Part shown: positions 32,154-42,927 of the stretch, piece by piece
How positions within the stretch are numbered: the first letter of the stretch is position 1
How the letters are laid out: the number at the start of each line of letters is the position of its first letter
From: Cunninghamia lanceolata
Lineage: Eukaryota; Streptophyta; Pinopsida; Cupressales; Cupressaceae
Assembly: GCA_027924645.1 (NCBI GenBank)
Contig: BSBN01000047.1
Span: 6,882,001-6,946,000 of the forward strand
Length of the DNA stretch: 64,000 nucleotides
Direction: 5' to 3'
Program-made: the position numbers and the translations under genes
Notes under the pieces: model-generated
Told to the model about the DNA's origin: nothing
What the model saw: the letters and a program-made list of their open reading frames with translations, nothing else
The model's database searches: none

Positions 32154-32510
32154 GATGCATAAGAAGATGCATCAGTCTAGTATGCTTCAAAGTACGTTTC
32201 TCCTTTTTGGATAGATGTTGGAGGCTACCTCTTAGGGGGAGAAGGTAGTGGTTTCAAATGATTATTGCATTCAGGGGGAGTAAAGAATGATTTCAGATTG
32301 ATCAGAGCAGTAATGTGCAAGTATGTGTAGTAGAAGAAATGTACTACCCTTTGCCATTGATGACAAAGGGGGAGAGAGATCATGTGAAAAACTCAAGGGG
32401 AAATATGTAAAAAGAAAGGGGGAGTCCTGATGCAGAATTGTGTCTTGATGGAGGAACATGTCATTCATTTTTTCACATCATATTTTGCCATCAATGGCAA
32501 AGGGGGAGAT
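32154..32510 (+). promoter_or_regulatory. Multiple polypurine tracts of Copia C
   Basis: Non-coding stretch with four purine-rich runs (near 32232, 32355, 32420 and 32500). The last is AAAGGGGGAGAT touching the 3' LTR. It is preceded by the perfect inverted repeat TTTGCCAT-CA-ATGGCAAA (32484-32501). A similar TTTGCCATTGATGACAAAG precedes the run near 32355. Confidence 0.75.
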
Positions 32511-33935
32511 TATTGCAAGTATGTGCTAACTGGTGTTGTCATTGATGCCAACATGTTTGTGTTTTCATTGGTGCCAACAGTATCTTTTGATATTGTTGTT
32601 TGTTGATTGATTTAGTTGTCATGATAAGAACATTGTTTGAGCATTTTGCTCCACATTTTCTCTGCATTGAAGACCGGAGTATGAGATTTGGATATGATTT
32701 AGAGAAATTCTTGAAGATTCTAAATTTAGAATTTGGTGGTCCGGATCACTATGCAAAAAATGTTCTATTCACCAGTTTGAAGATTGTGCCTGGTAAAGTT
32801 TGTAGAGTGACGGGAAGATAGTATTTTGCTCTGCATTTCTCCGCAGTGTGGATTTTGGTCTTGCAGTTCTAGACTTAAGCTTACAAGGTCCTTAGCTATC
32901 TTCATTCTAAAGGATTTGTGATTTGGTACTCTGGAAAGCAATTTATTGATTAACAGAGCTTGACAGTGTCCTTTGAGAAGCAATTTGTGTGTCTTCAAGT
33001 GATATATGTTGTCTTCAAGTGAGATCTATTGCGGTTGGTTTTTTTGGCTCCTAGGTGATCCTACGTTGTTTGTGGATGTCTCTTGAATGTATTGAAGGTG
33101 TGTGCTTGATATGCAAGATATAATAAATTTCTTGGAAGCATGTTTCTAAGTCTTCTTGATGTATGCACAAGTTCTGGCTGACCTGGTTTGTCACATTTGT
33201 TGTAGAGGTGAATCGTGGATTGTGGAAGCATGTGAAGATGTATTTGGGTCTTATCTAAGATGTGAAGTGTTCCTCCTTCATTCATTTACTCTTCAAGTTT
33301 TTTTAGGTCTAGTCCTAATTTGATTTGTGTATGTATGCCGACCTTGGAGATAATTCCAATGGTTATAGATTGTAATGTCGACCTTGATGTACATTCTAAG
33401 GTTGATGATTGGTATAAATGTATGTAATGAATTCATGAATGATGAGATGAGTTGCGAAGATGCAAAGATGAAGCTTGAGTTGTAAAAACATAACAGAACA
33501 AAGAGATATATTGCGCTTCAATGGAACTGAACTCACGCATGGTGTAGATGCTACTCTATTAGTTCATCCTGGCAGTGATCCAACCTTCGACAATGAGCCA
33601 ACCCCTGGCAGTGAGCCACCCTTTCACAGTGAGCCTTTCATTTGGGTAGTGAGCCCTTTGGAAGTGAGCCTCTTTTGTTATTCGGTATTGTTACTACATT
33701 ATATTGTGAGCTAACACTCACCACGGTTTTTCCCTGTTTAGGGTTTTTCACATAAAACTTTGGTGTCCATGTGTGTATGGTGTTAATGTGTTCAGGTTTT
33801 GATTCTGCTATTCATGTTTACTATTCATAACAGAATAAGGAGTTAAGTAAATGTGAAAGTGATATTGTGTAAAGAAGTTAAAGTTTTTGATACAACTCAT
33901 TCACCCCCGTCTTAGTTGTCTTGCGCCTTTCAACA
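32511..33935 (+). repeat. 3' LTR of Copia C
   Basis: About 1,425 bp, starting TATTGCAAG (TG changed to TA) and ending CTTTCAACA. TATAAAT at 33413-33419. GTGAGCC repeats at 33575-33670. Confidence 0.9.
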
Positions 33936-34766
33936 TATTCTTCTTCAAAGCCTTTGAAGTTGATTCACACTGATCTATGTGGCCCTACAGGAGTAAAGAG
34001 TCAACAAGGTGAGAGGTATTTCATGTTTCTTATTAATGATTATTCTAGAATGACTTGGGTTACTTTCTTAAGAGAAAAATCAGATGCCCTTGATAAATTT
34101 AAAGTGTTCAAAGCTATGGTTGAGAATGAAGTTGATGCCAAGATTAGATGTTTGAGGTCTGATAGAGGAGGTGAGATTACTTCAAATGAGTTTGAAAAGT
34201 TTTGTGAAGATAATGGTATTAGGAGACATCTGTCATCTCCTAGGACCCCTTAGAAAAATGGGGTAGTGGAAAGAAAGAATAAGATTGTGCAAGAGATGTT
34301 TAGGGCAATGTTAAGGGATGCAAATCTGCCTAATATATACTGGAAGGATGCAGTTCATACCGCTATCTATCGAATTAATAGAGTGCAACTGAGGGTCAAC
34401 AACACTAAGAATCCTTATGAGCTATGCCATGGAAGACCTCCCACTATCATATACTTTAGGATCTTTGGAAGAAAATGCTATATCAAAAGAGATGAAGACC
34501 TAGGAAAGTTTGATTCAAGAAGTGATGAAAGAATAATTCTTGGCTACTCAACCAAAAGCAAGGCTTATAGATGCTACAACAAGAGGTTGGGAAAGATAAT
34601 CGAGAGCACAAATGTCAAGGTAGATGAAGAATTGTATCAAATCTCACATGAATCAAAGGACTCTAAATCTAGTATCTTTCCATGCATTATAGATGAACAA
34701 GAAGTGAAAGAAGAAAAGGAACTAGAACCAGAACAAATGCCTAAGACACCAACAAAATATGTTTAG
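33936..34766 (+). pseudogene. Copia D integrase, second part
   Basis: Resumes element D after the TATTC duplication. It contains HTDLCGPTGVKSQQGERYFMFL, LRSDRGGEITSNEF and NGVVERKNKIVQE, i.e. the D, D, E catalytic residues. A TAG near 34252 is at a Gln position just before NGVVERK. The C-terminal part has YIKRDEDLGKFDSRSDERIILGYS. Confidence 0.88.
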
Positions 34767-36370
34767 AAGAACCACTCAGTAGATCAGATCATTGGAGATA
34801 AGGATGAAGGTGTCCAGACAAGGAGAAGGCTTTCTAAGACACATGAGAAAGTAAACTTGTGTTTGTTATTAAAAGTGGAACCCAAAAACTTTGATGATGC
34901 TAGCAAAGATGATGGATGGATAAAAGCAATGGAAGAAGAATTGGATCAGATTAAGAAAAATTAGACATGGGAATTGGTTCCTAGACCAGCAAATAAGAAT
35001 GTTACAGGAATAAAATGAGTATTCTGGAACAAACTGAATGAAGAAGGTGAAGTTGTAAGGAACAAGGAAATATTGGTATGTAAAGGATACACACAAGTTG
35101 AACGTATTGATTTTGAGGGGACTTTTTCTCCGATAGCAAGGATGGAGGCAATTAGAATGTTCCTTGCCATTGTTGCTCATAAGAACTTCAAGGTATATCA
35201 GATGGATGTTAAGTCAACATTTTTGAATGGTGGCCTACTGGAAGAGGTTTATATTGAACAACTAGATGATTTCCAGATTTCAGAAGATCTGGACATGGTG
35301 TGCAGACTCAAGAAGGCTCTGTATTGTCTTAAACAAGCACCTAGAACTTGGTATGCTAGATTGGATAAGTACTTACTTCAGAAAATCTTCAAGAAAGGTA
35401 CTACAGATAGCAATATTTACATCAAGGAAGAAGGAGACACATGATATTGATAGTTGTAGTATATGTTGATGACATCATCTTTGGTGGAGATGATGATATG
35501 TGTAAGAGGTTTGCAAAGGAGATGCAAAAAGAGTTTGAGATGTCTATTATTGGTGAAATGTTTTTTTCCTTGGACTTCAAATTACTCAACTAGATGGTGG
35601 TATCTTTATTTCTCAAGCTAAGTATGTCAAAGAGTTGTTGAAGAAGTTTGGTATGGAGGATTCAAAACCAGTGAGTACTCCCATGGTCACTAGATGTCAC
35701 TTGAGCAAAGATGATGTGTCCCTAGAGGTGGATCAGACTATCTATAGGTCTATTATTGGAGCATTGTTGTACTTGACTGCTTCTAGACCTGATATTATGC
35801 ATGCAGTACGTGTAGTTGCTAGATATCAAGCCAATCCAAAGAAAATACATGAGAAGGCAGTGAAAAGGATATTCAGATACTTGAAAGGAACTTTGGACTA
35901 TGGCCTATGGTATACAAGAGGTAATAACTTTGATTTGAGTGCTTGCATTGATGATGATTGGGCAGGTTGTGTTGATGATAGAAGAAGTACAAGTGGTTGT
36001 GCTTTATTTTTAGGAAGCAGATTAGTTTCATGGTAGAGCAAGAAGCAAGATTCAGTGTCCTTATCTACTGTAGAGGCAGAGTACATTGCAACAACATCCT
36101 GTTGTACACAAGTGTTGTGGATGAAGTAAACCATGAAGGATATCAAGGTATTGTAAGATGAGTTCTATCTTGTGTGAGAATACAAGTTCTATCAATATTT
36201 CCAAGAATCTAGTGATGTATTCTAGAACCAAGCATATAGCAATCAGGTATCACTTTTTGAGAGAGAAGGTTGCATATAAGGAAGTGAAGTTGGAATATGT
36301 TCCAACAAAGAATCAAATAGAAGATATTTTCACAAAGGCACTTGCAAAGGATACTTTTGAGGATCTCTGA
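34767..36370 (+). pseudogene. Copia D reverse transcriptase and RNase H
   Basis: The RT start near 34960-35070 has stops in place of Trp (TAG, TGA); 35073-35444 reads [35 protein letters not shown] and [15 protein letters not shown]. The catalytic YVDDIIFGG at about 35463 is in another frame. RNase H (35635-36370) has LLYLTASRPDIMHAVRVVARYQ, RRSTSGCALFLGSRLVSW then TAG, STVEAEYIAT and KHIAIRYHFLREKV. Confidence 0.87.
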
Positions 36371-36657
36371 CAAAGGTTAGGGGTAATTTCCCCTCCTTGC
36401 TAGATGCATAGTGGTGCATCTATCCAAGGGGAGTTCATGCTATATCCTGTTCATAGACTAATGTTGGCTACCTCTCAGGGGGAGCAGGTAGTGGTTTCTG
36501 ATGTTAGGGGGAGGTTGTTTGATGCAAGAAGTCATGCCCGAAGAAAGAATATGTAGGTATGTGATATCTAATGAGCAGATAGTGGTTTCCCTTTGTCCTT
36601 GATGTCAAAGGGGGAGAGAAGAACAGATGTGTTGCCATTAATGCCAAAGGGGGAGAT
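36371..36657 (+). promoter_or_regulatory. Multiple polypurine tracts of Copia D
   Basis: Contains CAGGGGGAGCAGG (near 36477), TTAGGGGGAGG (near 36505), CAAAGGGGGAGAG (near 36607) and CCAAAGGGGGAGATTG touching the LTR at 36658. The last is preceded by the near-inverted TTGCCATTAATGCCAA. Confidence 0.75.
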
Positions 36658-36839
36658 TGTTACATGTATGGTTCCTAGGGTAGTCATTGATGTCAACACT
36701 ATCATGGTGGTGTGATGGTGTTCATGGTTGCATGTCATCTCCAATCCAACAAGAGAAGAAGATATAGTTTATATTAATATGGGACTTAGAAGAACGAAGA
36801 TGATCAGTTGTGTTGTTGATGCTATTGATGGCATGAAGT
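36658..36839 (+). repeat. 3' LTR of Copia D, first part
   Basis: Matches the first 182 bp of the 5' LTR (TGTTAC...ACTATCATGGTGGTG). It ends with GAAGT (36835-36839), the target duplication of element B; the rest resumes at 58822. Confidence 0.9.
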
Positions 36840-37869
36840 TGTTGGCAAATAAGGCAAATAACTGAGAGGGGGGCTGAATTAGTTATCTCAAATTTCTTTA
36901 ACTTTCTTTTCTTCTTTAACAATTAGTGTAGCATCAAAACATATAAGCATATGTGATCATAAGAACAGAAATAAAATCAACACACTTAACACAAGGATTT
37001 TTACATGGAAAAACCCTGTTAAGGGAAAAATCACGGGGTGACTAACCCAAGATAGTATTTTCTGTTAAAAGAATAAAAGAGTACAAAATGGCACTTGCTA
37101 ATTAGGGCTCACTGCCCGAACACACTACTCACAAGAGGCACATTGCCTACAAGAGACTCACTATCTATAGAACTTACAGAAAGTAATCAGGTGTTTGAAC
37201 TGATGAGAGACATCTATAAATGCAGGAGTTCAGTTTCGGTTAGGCACAATACACTAATTTGATGCACTTCATTCTTCCTCTGTTTTAATATTGTTGCTTT
37301 GTCACATACCAGACTTGATTTGCTGCTTTCACACTTTATTTTATCACTTCTATTTTTCCACATGCTACATACTAGAATCCATCTGGTATATATATCCACA
37401 TCAAGGATTTCATCAACTTTCTAGTCGGCAACAAGAACACTCAAGATATTTACAAGTTACTAATCTGTCGGCTAAATCCATGCTTGATTTGTGATGTGTA
37501 TCAAAAGCATAGGCATATAAGTCATTAATGATGCCAACCAACAATGTATAATCCCCCAGATAGCTTGATCAACACCTTTTACTCATCCGGATTGAAGTCT
37601 AATGCTCTGTCAATCAATTCTTTCTCTGTCTGCTCTACCTGTCTAGAACCCAACACTCAGATGCTCATATCTTTTTCATGCTTTATCAAATGAGGCTAAA
37701 TCTTTGGAATATAGTAGTCATGATGCCCCTCTTGACTTATCCAAGTCCACAACTTGCTGAGTTACACCATCTGAGAGATCTGGACCTAATTGTCAGACCT
37801 TGTTGCATACTCTGTTCTTGTTCACCGGACCAAAACAATCTTCAAACTAACTTCCGGTAAGGGCATACT
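36840..37869 (-). repeat. 3' LTR of element B, part 1
   Basis: Starts TGTTGGCAAATAAGGC; aligns with 50710-51432 and 58412-58740. TATA-like GGTATATATATCC at about 37385-37396. It ends with ATACT (37865-37869), the duplication of element A; the remaining 80 bp lie at 45267-45346. Confidence 0.88.
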
Positions 37870-38958
37870 TGTTGATAACTGAGAGGGGGGGGTGAATCAG
37901 TTATCCTAATTATTTCCCTTTTTGAACTTTCTTATTAATTGATGCAGCATTGAATCAAACACTAAAACATTAACATGAAATAAGAAACACATAACACAGT
38001 GTTTTTGATGTGGAAACCCTGTTAAGGGAGAAAACCACGGGGTGATTAACCCAAAATTATTCTCTGTTAGAAGAATAGGAGATTACAAAAATGGCACTTG
38101 CCAATTAGGGCTCACTGCCCGAGCACACTGCTCACAAGAGGCCCACTGCCTACAAGAAGACACACTGTCTACAAAGTGATAAGAATCACAGTCTTGAACT
38201 GATTGGAAGCATCTACATATGCTGGAGTTCAGTTCTGGTTAGGCTCAGTATACTGATCTGCTGCACTTCATCTTTCCTTTGTTCTTTATTCTGCTATCTT
38301 TCACATACCGGATCCTTTTTGCTACCTCTGTTGTGTTCTGGACTTATTCGCATATATCTTCACACCATCACTCATTTCACAACTAAATCCATCCTCTATA
38401 TATATCCGCACAAGTAATTTCATCATCTTTCTAGTCGGCATCCGGAACAGTCTAGTTTCTTACAAACTCTTGTTCTGTCGGCTGAATCCTTCCTCACCAA
38501 GCTATGCGGATCAAGCATATACTTGTAGATATCATTAATCATGTCGGCCAAACATGATTCATGCCTTCACAACCTCTATCATCAACAGTAACACATCCGG
38601 AAAGTAGTCTGATACTCTGTCAGTCAGTTCTTCCTCTGTTTTCACTATCTCTCAGGAATCCGGTACTCAACCATTCATATCTTTTTTCTTGTCCATCACC
38701 GGAGGCTAAATCTTTGGAATATACCACTCAAGGTAGTCCTCTTGACTTCCCAAATCCGCACTGCACCAAGACACTTCCTCTGAGAGATCCAGACCAATCT
38801 GTCGGACCTTGCCACATGCTCTGTTCTTCTTCACCGGACCACAACATTCTTTATTCTAACTTCCGGTAGAGACACATCATGACTTGCGGATATGTGGGAT
38901 GACCTTTGTTGCCATCAATGACAACAACCATGAATCCATATAGTGTCTCTTGCCAACA
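37870..38958 (-). repeat. 3' LTR of element A
   Basis: TGTTGATAACTGAG to CTTGCCAACA, 1,089 bp. The minus-strand TATA box is at about 38396-38405 (ATATATATAG). U5 block near 38006-38050; GTGGGCC/GTGAGCC repeats at 38110-38180. Confidence 0.93.
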
Positions 38959-39190
38959 ATCTCCCCCTTTGGCATTGATGGCAACACTTAGTGAAAAATG
39001 ACTAAGTGTTTTCACTATGCTCCCCCTTTGCTGATGCTCTGTCTTTATATACAATTTTTGGAACTCCCCCTTAGTTGGATTCCTCATTTTTCATTGCTCC
39101 TCACTCCCCCTTTGACATCAATGGCAAAGGGTAGGGTCCGCACACCAAAATTTTCAAAAATTTTCTATACATAGCCGCATATTTACATAC
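38959..39190 (-). promoter_or_regulatory. Polypurine tracts of element A
   Basis: On the minus strand, CAATGCCAAAGGGGGAGAT touches the 3' LTR (38959-38978). A second CCATTGATGTCAAAGGGGG lies at 39106-39124. The spacing and flanking inverted bases match the tracts of the autonomous Copias. Confidence 0.8.
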
Positions 39191-42100
39191 TCACATATAC
39201 TGAAGAATGTCTGCAAAGGATGTCTGCAATTGGATCATTTCTGTAGCCCAACTTTGCTTCATTCTATCCAAAATTGAAATGTGACCACTCAACAAAAATG
39301 CAAAAGCTTCTGCCCGCTTGAGATCTGTCAGATCTTTTGTTTGGGCGGTGGTCTGAGCATCACTGATGGCCTCATGCATAGTTTCCAACTTAGGGATTAT
39401 AATCCTTCTAAGTTCTCCCATCTGGTTAGTGATATTCTTCCTTTCCTTCTCAAGATTCTTTATTTCATTCAAGACTGCAATAGTCTGACATTCTTGATTT
39501 ATTATGGAGGAAGAGAGAGGATCAAAACTTTGAGATAAGCTTTGTAGCTTATCCTGTTCCTCTTTTATTTTCTTATCAATTGCTGTTGTTGCCTTTGACC
39601 AGGATATACAAAATTTGTAGATGTCACCGCCATCCTTAAGAGCATTCTCTAAGCTCTTTATTCCAATGCTTACAATCTTCCTATCTTTAGAGATTAATTC
39701 TAATATTTCTAAAAATCTCTTATCCAAAAATTCCTTCCGGACCTTTTCTTCAGCTGATTTTTCTAGAGAATCAAAATGTGTATCAACACTGCTGACTAAG
39801 GTTTTTAGATTACCGGAAGTGGAGGCTGTCGGATCTATCTGGATTGATGGCATAATCTTTACAAGTACTCCGGAAGCAGCCTCTATCAACTCACAGTCTT
39901 CCATATGAGACTTCAGGAGTTTTTCATTTGCCTTGGCATTTGCAAATGAAGCTATCTTCATTGTTTGTACCGGAGAGAGAGAGTCAAAGTCGAATGGGCC
40001 TTTTAGAAGCTCCGGTTCATCAATCTCTAAAGTTTATTTGCTCAAAAATTGTTGAACAATTTGTGCAGTGTCTCTTGCCAGAGACAAATGTTTCTTTTCT
40101 TCTACAGTCTTGGAACTGTCAACCTCTTTGTCTTTCACCACTGCTTCCTTCTCCTGTAATTGCTCTTCTTCTTTGGATCCGGAGACTGTAGGGGAAACCG
40201 GAGGAGAGATGTTTGTCTGTTCAGGGCTCACTTCTTCCGGAACAGATGATTCCAAATCAGCAGCTGTTTCTGCACCTAAGTCCTCTACAACAGGAAGATT
40301 GAACCTTTTGAAGGCCTTCCGGAGGATCTCTTCTGTCTCTTGGGCCACTTTGTCAGTCTCACCAAGCATGAGTTGATTCATACTGGCTTTACTTCTGAAC
40401 TCATCTTTGCAGTCCTTGAAGATTATGTTCATTGTCTTGGGATCAATTTGAGGATATAGCTGAATAGCTATCTGCTCCCGGATCTCAAGATCTTTGGCAT
40501 GAGCATTGTTCTTTCTTACTTCTAATTCCTTTTCTAGGCTTTTAGGAATAAGAGATATGATCTCAATGAAAGCCTTATTGTATATGTTCAGATATTTGAT
40601 TGTGGCTTCCTGAAGAGTCTTTTGGTCAGCCTCACTGAAGTCATCATAAGATTCAGTCATTGGTTGAAGGTTTCCATCCACCGTGACTGACTTGATTACA
40701 TTCTCTAGAGACAGAGTGGGCTTTTCAACAGATACCTCCGCCATTTCATCCTTGTCTTGGCCTGTGGAGGGTTTACCGGATCCTTTCTTCTTCTGTTTCT
40801 TTATTTCTTTTACTCCCTCATCTGACTCTGTTTCCTCTTCATCCTTTTGGCTTCCATAAGCCCTTGTGGCTTTTGTCTTGGATCTCTTACCGGATGCCTG
40901 GACTTCCGGTTTTGAACTTTTGGTTGAGGGAGGTGCAGATCTCTTTGATGATCTGGTCCGGGTGGGAGCTTCAACCGGAGCACTTTCTTTACTTTTCTCT
41001 TCTTCCTCAGCCTTCCTCCTCTTTTCCCGGCTGGCATCAATTGCCTCCTTTGAGATGCCTAGGCCTTGAGCAATGTGCTCTACTTCTTTTCTCACCTTTC
41101 TTTTAATCTCAGGTTCCCTGAGTTCTACATGTATTTTTACACTCAGCTCCTCAAAGGTTCCAAACCTTTCTGCCTTAGGATCTTTGGGCTGACTTAGCAT
41201 GTGTTGAACATGCAGCTCCACTATCTGTTCATCCACTTCATACCCCATGGGCATGATCCAGACAGTCCTTGGCTCCACTGCCTCCATTAGGCACTGATCA
41301 GTGTCAACCATAAAGCACACTGAGTCTTTGTATTTTTCAACAAGAGACTGGGGAATTCTCTCTCTTGCTTGCATCATGCTCTGAAAGTTTTTGAAGTATC
41401 CCCATAGAGCTGTATTTCTCGCTTTTGCATCCCCAAGTCCATGCAAATAGTCTCTTATCTGGACTGCAACAGGTTTGTCATTCTGCCATACCCATCCACT
41501 TGATCCGGGTAGCTCATTCATGAAGTAGAAGAATAGACATACAATAAGAGTACCATACTTAAAGGAATTCTTCTTATCCTTCTTGATTTTCTATATATTT
41601 TCCATTAATTGGCTTAGCAGTAGTTCGCAGAGATCATATTCTGCATTCTTTCTTAGCATTTCATAGGCAGTGTATACTGCAGTTCTGGATACAGAATTCT
41701 CCCTGCTGGAGTGATAGATCTTGTATCCTATTATCATGGATGCATATTTGATATCCGGATCCAAAATATCTTCAATGGTCATTGCCCTCTTATCAAATTT
41801 TGATCCGGTGGCCTCAGTTACAATGTTGTTCTTGACAGATTTGAGGATAGGTATCCCTCCGGAAGAGTATAGACCAGTTACTGCTCTAATTGCCTCTTTT
41901 GTGATCTTGCAGGGTCTATCCAGCCATAGAAAGTTATCATGCATCCTGCTCAGTACATACCGGACCCATTCATCTTCTTCAAAGCAGGGGAAATGAATAA
42001 ATTGCTCAAATTGTTTCTTCTGGATATCCTTATACTCTGGTTTAAGCTCAAAAGCATTGTCTATCAGTTGCTTGTGATAGAGGTCTCTTAATTTGAATTC

Positions 42101-42274
42101 CCCAAATTCCTCAATGCTTGCATGTATGTAAACCCTAATGTCTTCAGTATGTAAAACTCCGTGAGGAACACTAGAGAAGGCTCCTAGTGGATCTGCCTCC
42201 AATGATTTGTAAGGATGTTTCTTGAATGTGGGGCGAGGTCTATCAGAGATCTTAACTATATTTGGAGTAGCCAT
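39191..42274 (-). CDS. ORF2 of element A: large protein of unknown function with two in-frame stops
   Basis: 1,027 codons from ATG 42272-42274 (MATPNIVKISDRPRP) to 39191, one frame throughout, interrupted only by TAG 41591-41593 and TAA 40034-40036. Residues about 80-165 (EDEWVRYVLSRMHDNFLW...CKITKEAIRAVTGL) resemble plant 'putative plant transposon' or plant mobile domains. Residues about 252-420 form a second conserved block (MNELPGSSGWVWQND...WIMPMGYEVDEQI). About 425-545 are Lys/Arg- and Ser-rich with nuclear-signal-like clusters. About 550-800 are acidic. About 800-1027 are coiled coil (DKKIKEEQDKLQSLSQ, LEKERKNITNQMGELRR). No RT, integrase or protease motif is seen. The diverged copy in element B shows mostly synonymous changes around the TAG, so it was probably translated. 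Role unknown; an accessory or structural mobilisation factor is a guess. Confidence 0.75.
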
Positions 42275-42927
42275 TCTTCAAAGATTTGTAGTGAGATAAT
42301 GAAAAACGGAGAATACCTTATGCGCCTTCGGTTTGCACGGAGTGGTTGGATTGATTTCTTTATGCAATAACTTCGGCAGGAGATCCTTGGTGTGCTTGAT
42401 GAACCTTGTTGCAGAGCTCCACTTTTCGCTTCTTCTTGAGTGCAGAATGAGCAAATGACTTTTGAGAAATCCCTTAAATTGCTCCGCGAACCCTAATATC
42501 TGTCTGCAATAAATGCTTCACCTACATCATTCCGGTTTGCCTTGTCTGGATAGCTTGGAGTATCCCGGATTAGTCCTGATCTGTGGATATCATCCGGATC
42601 TTTCAATCATGAATAAATCGAGGTAACATATTACAAGAACATCCCAAACACTCTGTCCAATCCGCAGAACAAGATAGTGCACTTCCGGATCTTTCCAGAC
42701 CTTTTTGTAATCCTTTATCATACCGGAGCATCTCCCTGAACAGGTCTTATTTGATCGATCACAGCTTCTTCATAACTCCATGCGGACCTCTGAAATCTTG
42801 ACTGAAGCATCTCAAGACTCATATCTACAAACCCTTTGATCCGCATCTTGTGCCACATCCGGCACCACTTGTTTGGCTGGGGGAACAAGATTTTCTTTGA
42901 GTCTCCCCCTGAGCCTGAGCTCACTTT
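42275..42927 (-). promoter_or_regulatory. Inter-ORF region with LTR-derived sequence, likely ORF2 promoter
   Basis: No ORF. 42640-42850 aligns by eye with 5262-5455, in the LTR of the autonomous Copia around its TATA box (shared ATCCGCAGAAC, CCAGACCTTT, GGACCTCTGAAATCTTGA, GAGCATCTCAAGACT in plus orientation). The TATA position is decayed (TAGATATGAG for TATATATAAG, minus strand). Nearer ORF2, GCGAACCCTAATATCTG (about 42483-42499) has a telo-box-like AACCCTAA, conserved in element B. A purine run, GCTGGGGGAACAAG (plus), lies near 42880. Confidence 0.55.

Larger units (their letters stand above)
26690..33935 (+). mobile_element. Copia element C, nested in the integrase of D
   Basis: Complete Copia with 5' LTR 26690-28062, gag-pol 28121-about 32153, and 3' LTR 32511-33935, flanked by TATTC (26685-26689 and 33936-33940). 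Removing it restores continuity between CKECQNGKA and HTDLCGP of element D. All enzymatic domains can be recognised, with stops and shifts throughout. Confidence 0.92.

Noticed and set aside
39281..41106. Plus-strand ORFs opposite ORF2 of element A
   Set aside because: Each mirrors the coiled-coil or charged region of ORF2 on the other strand; no domain of their own.
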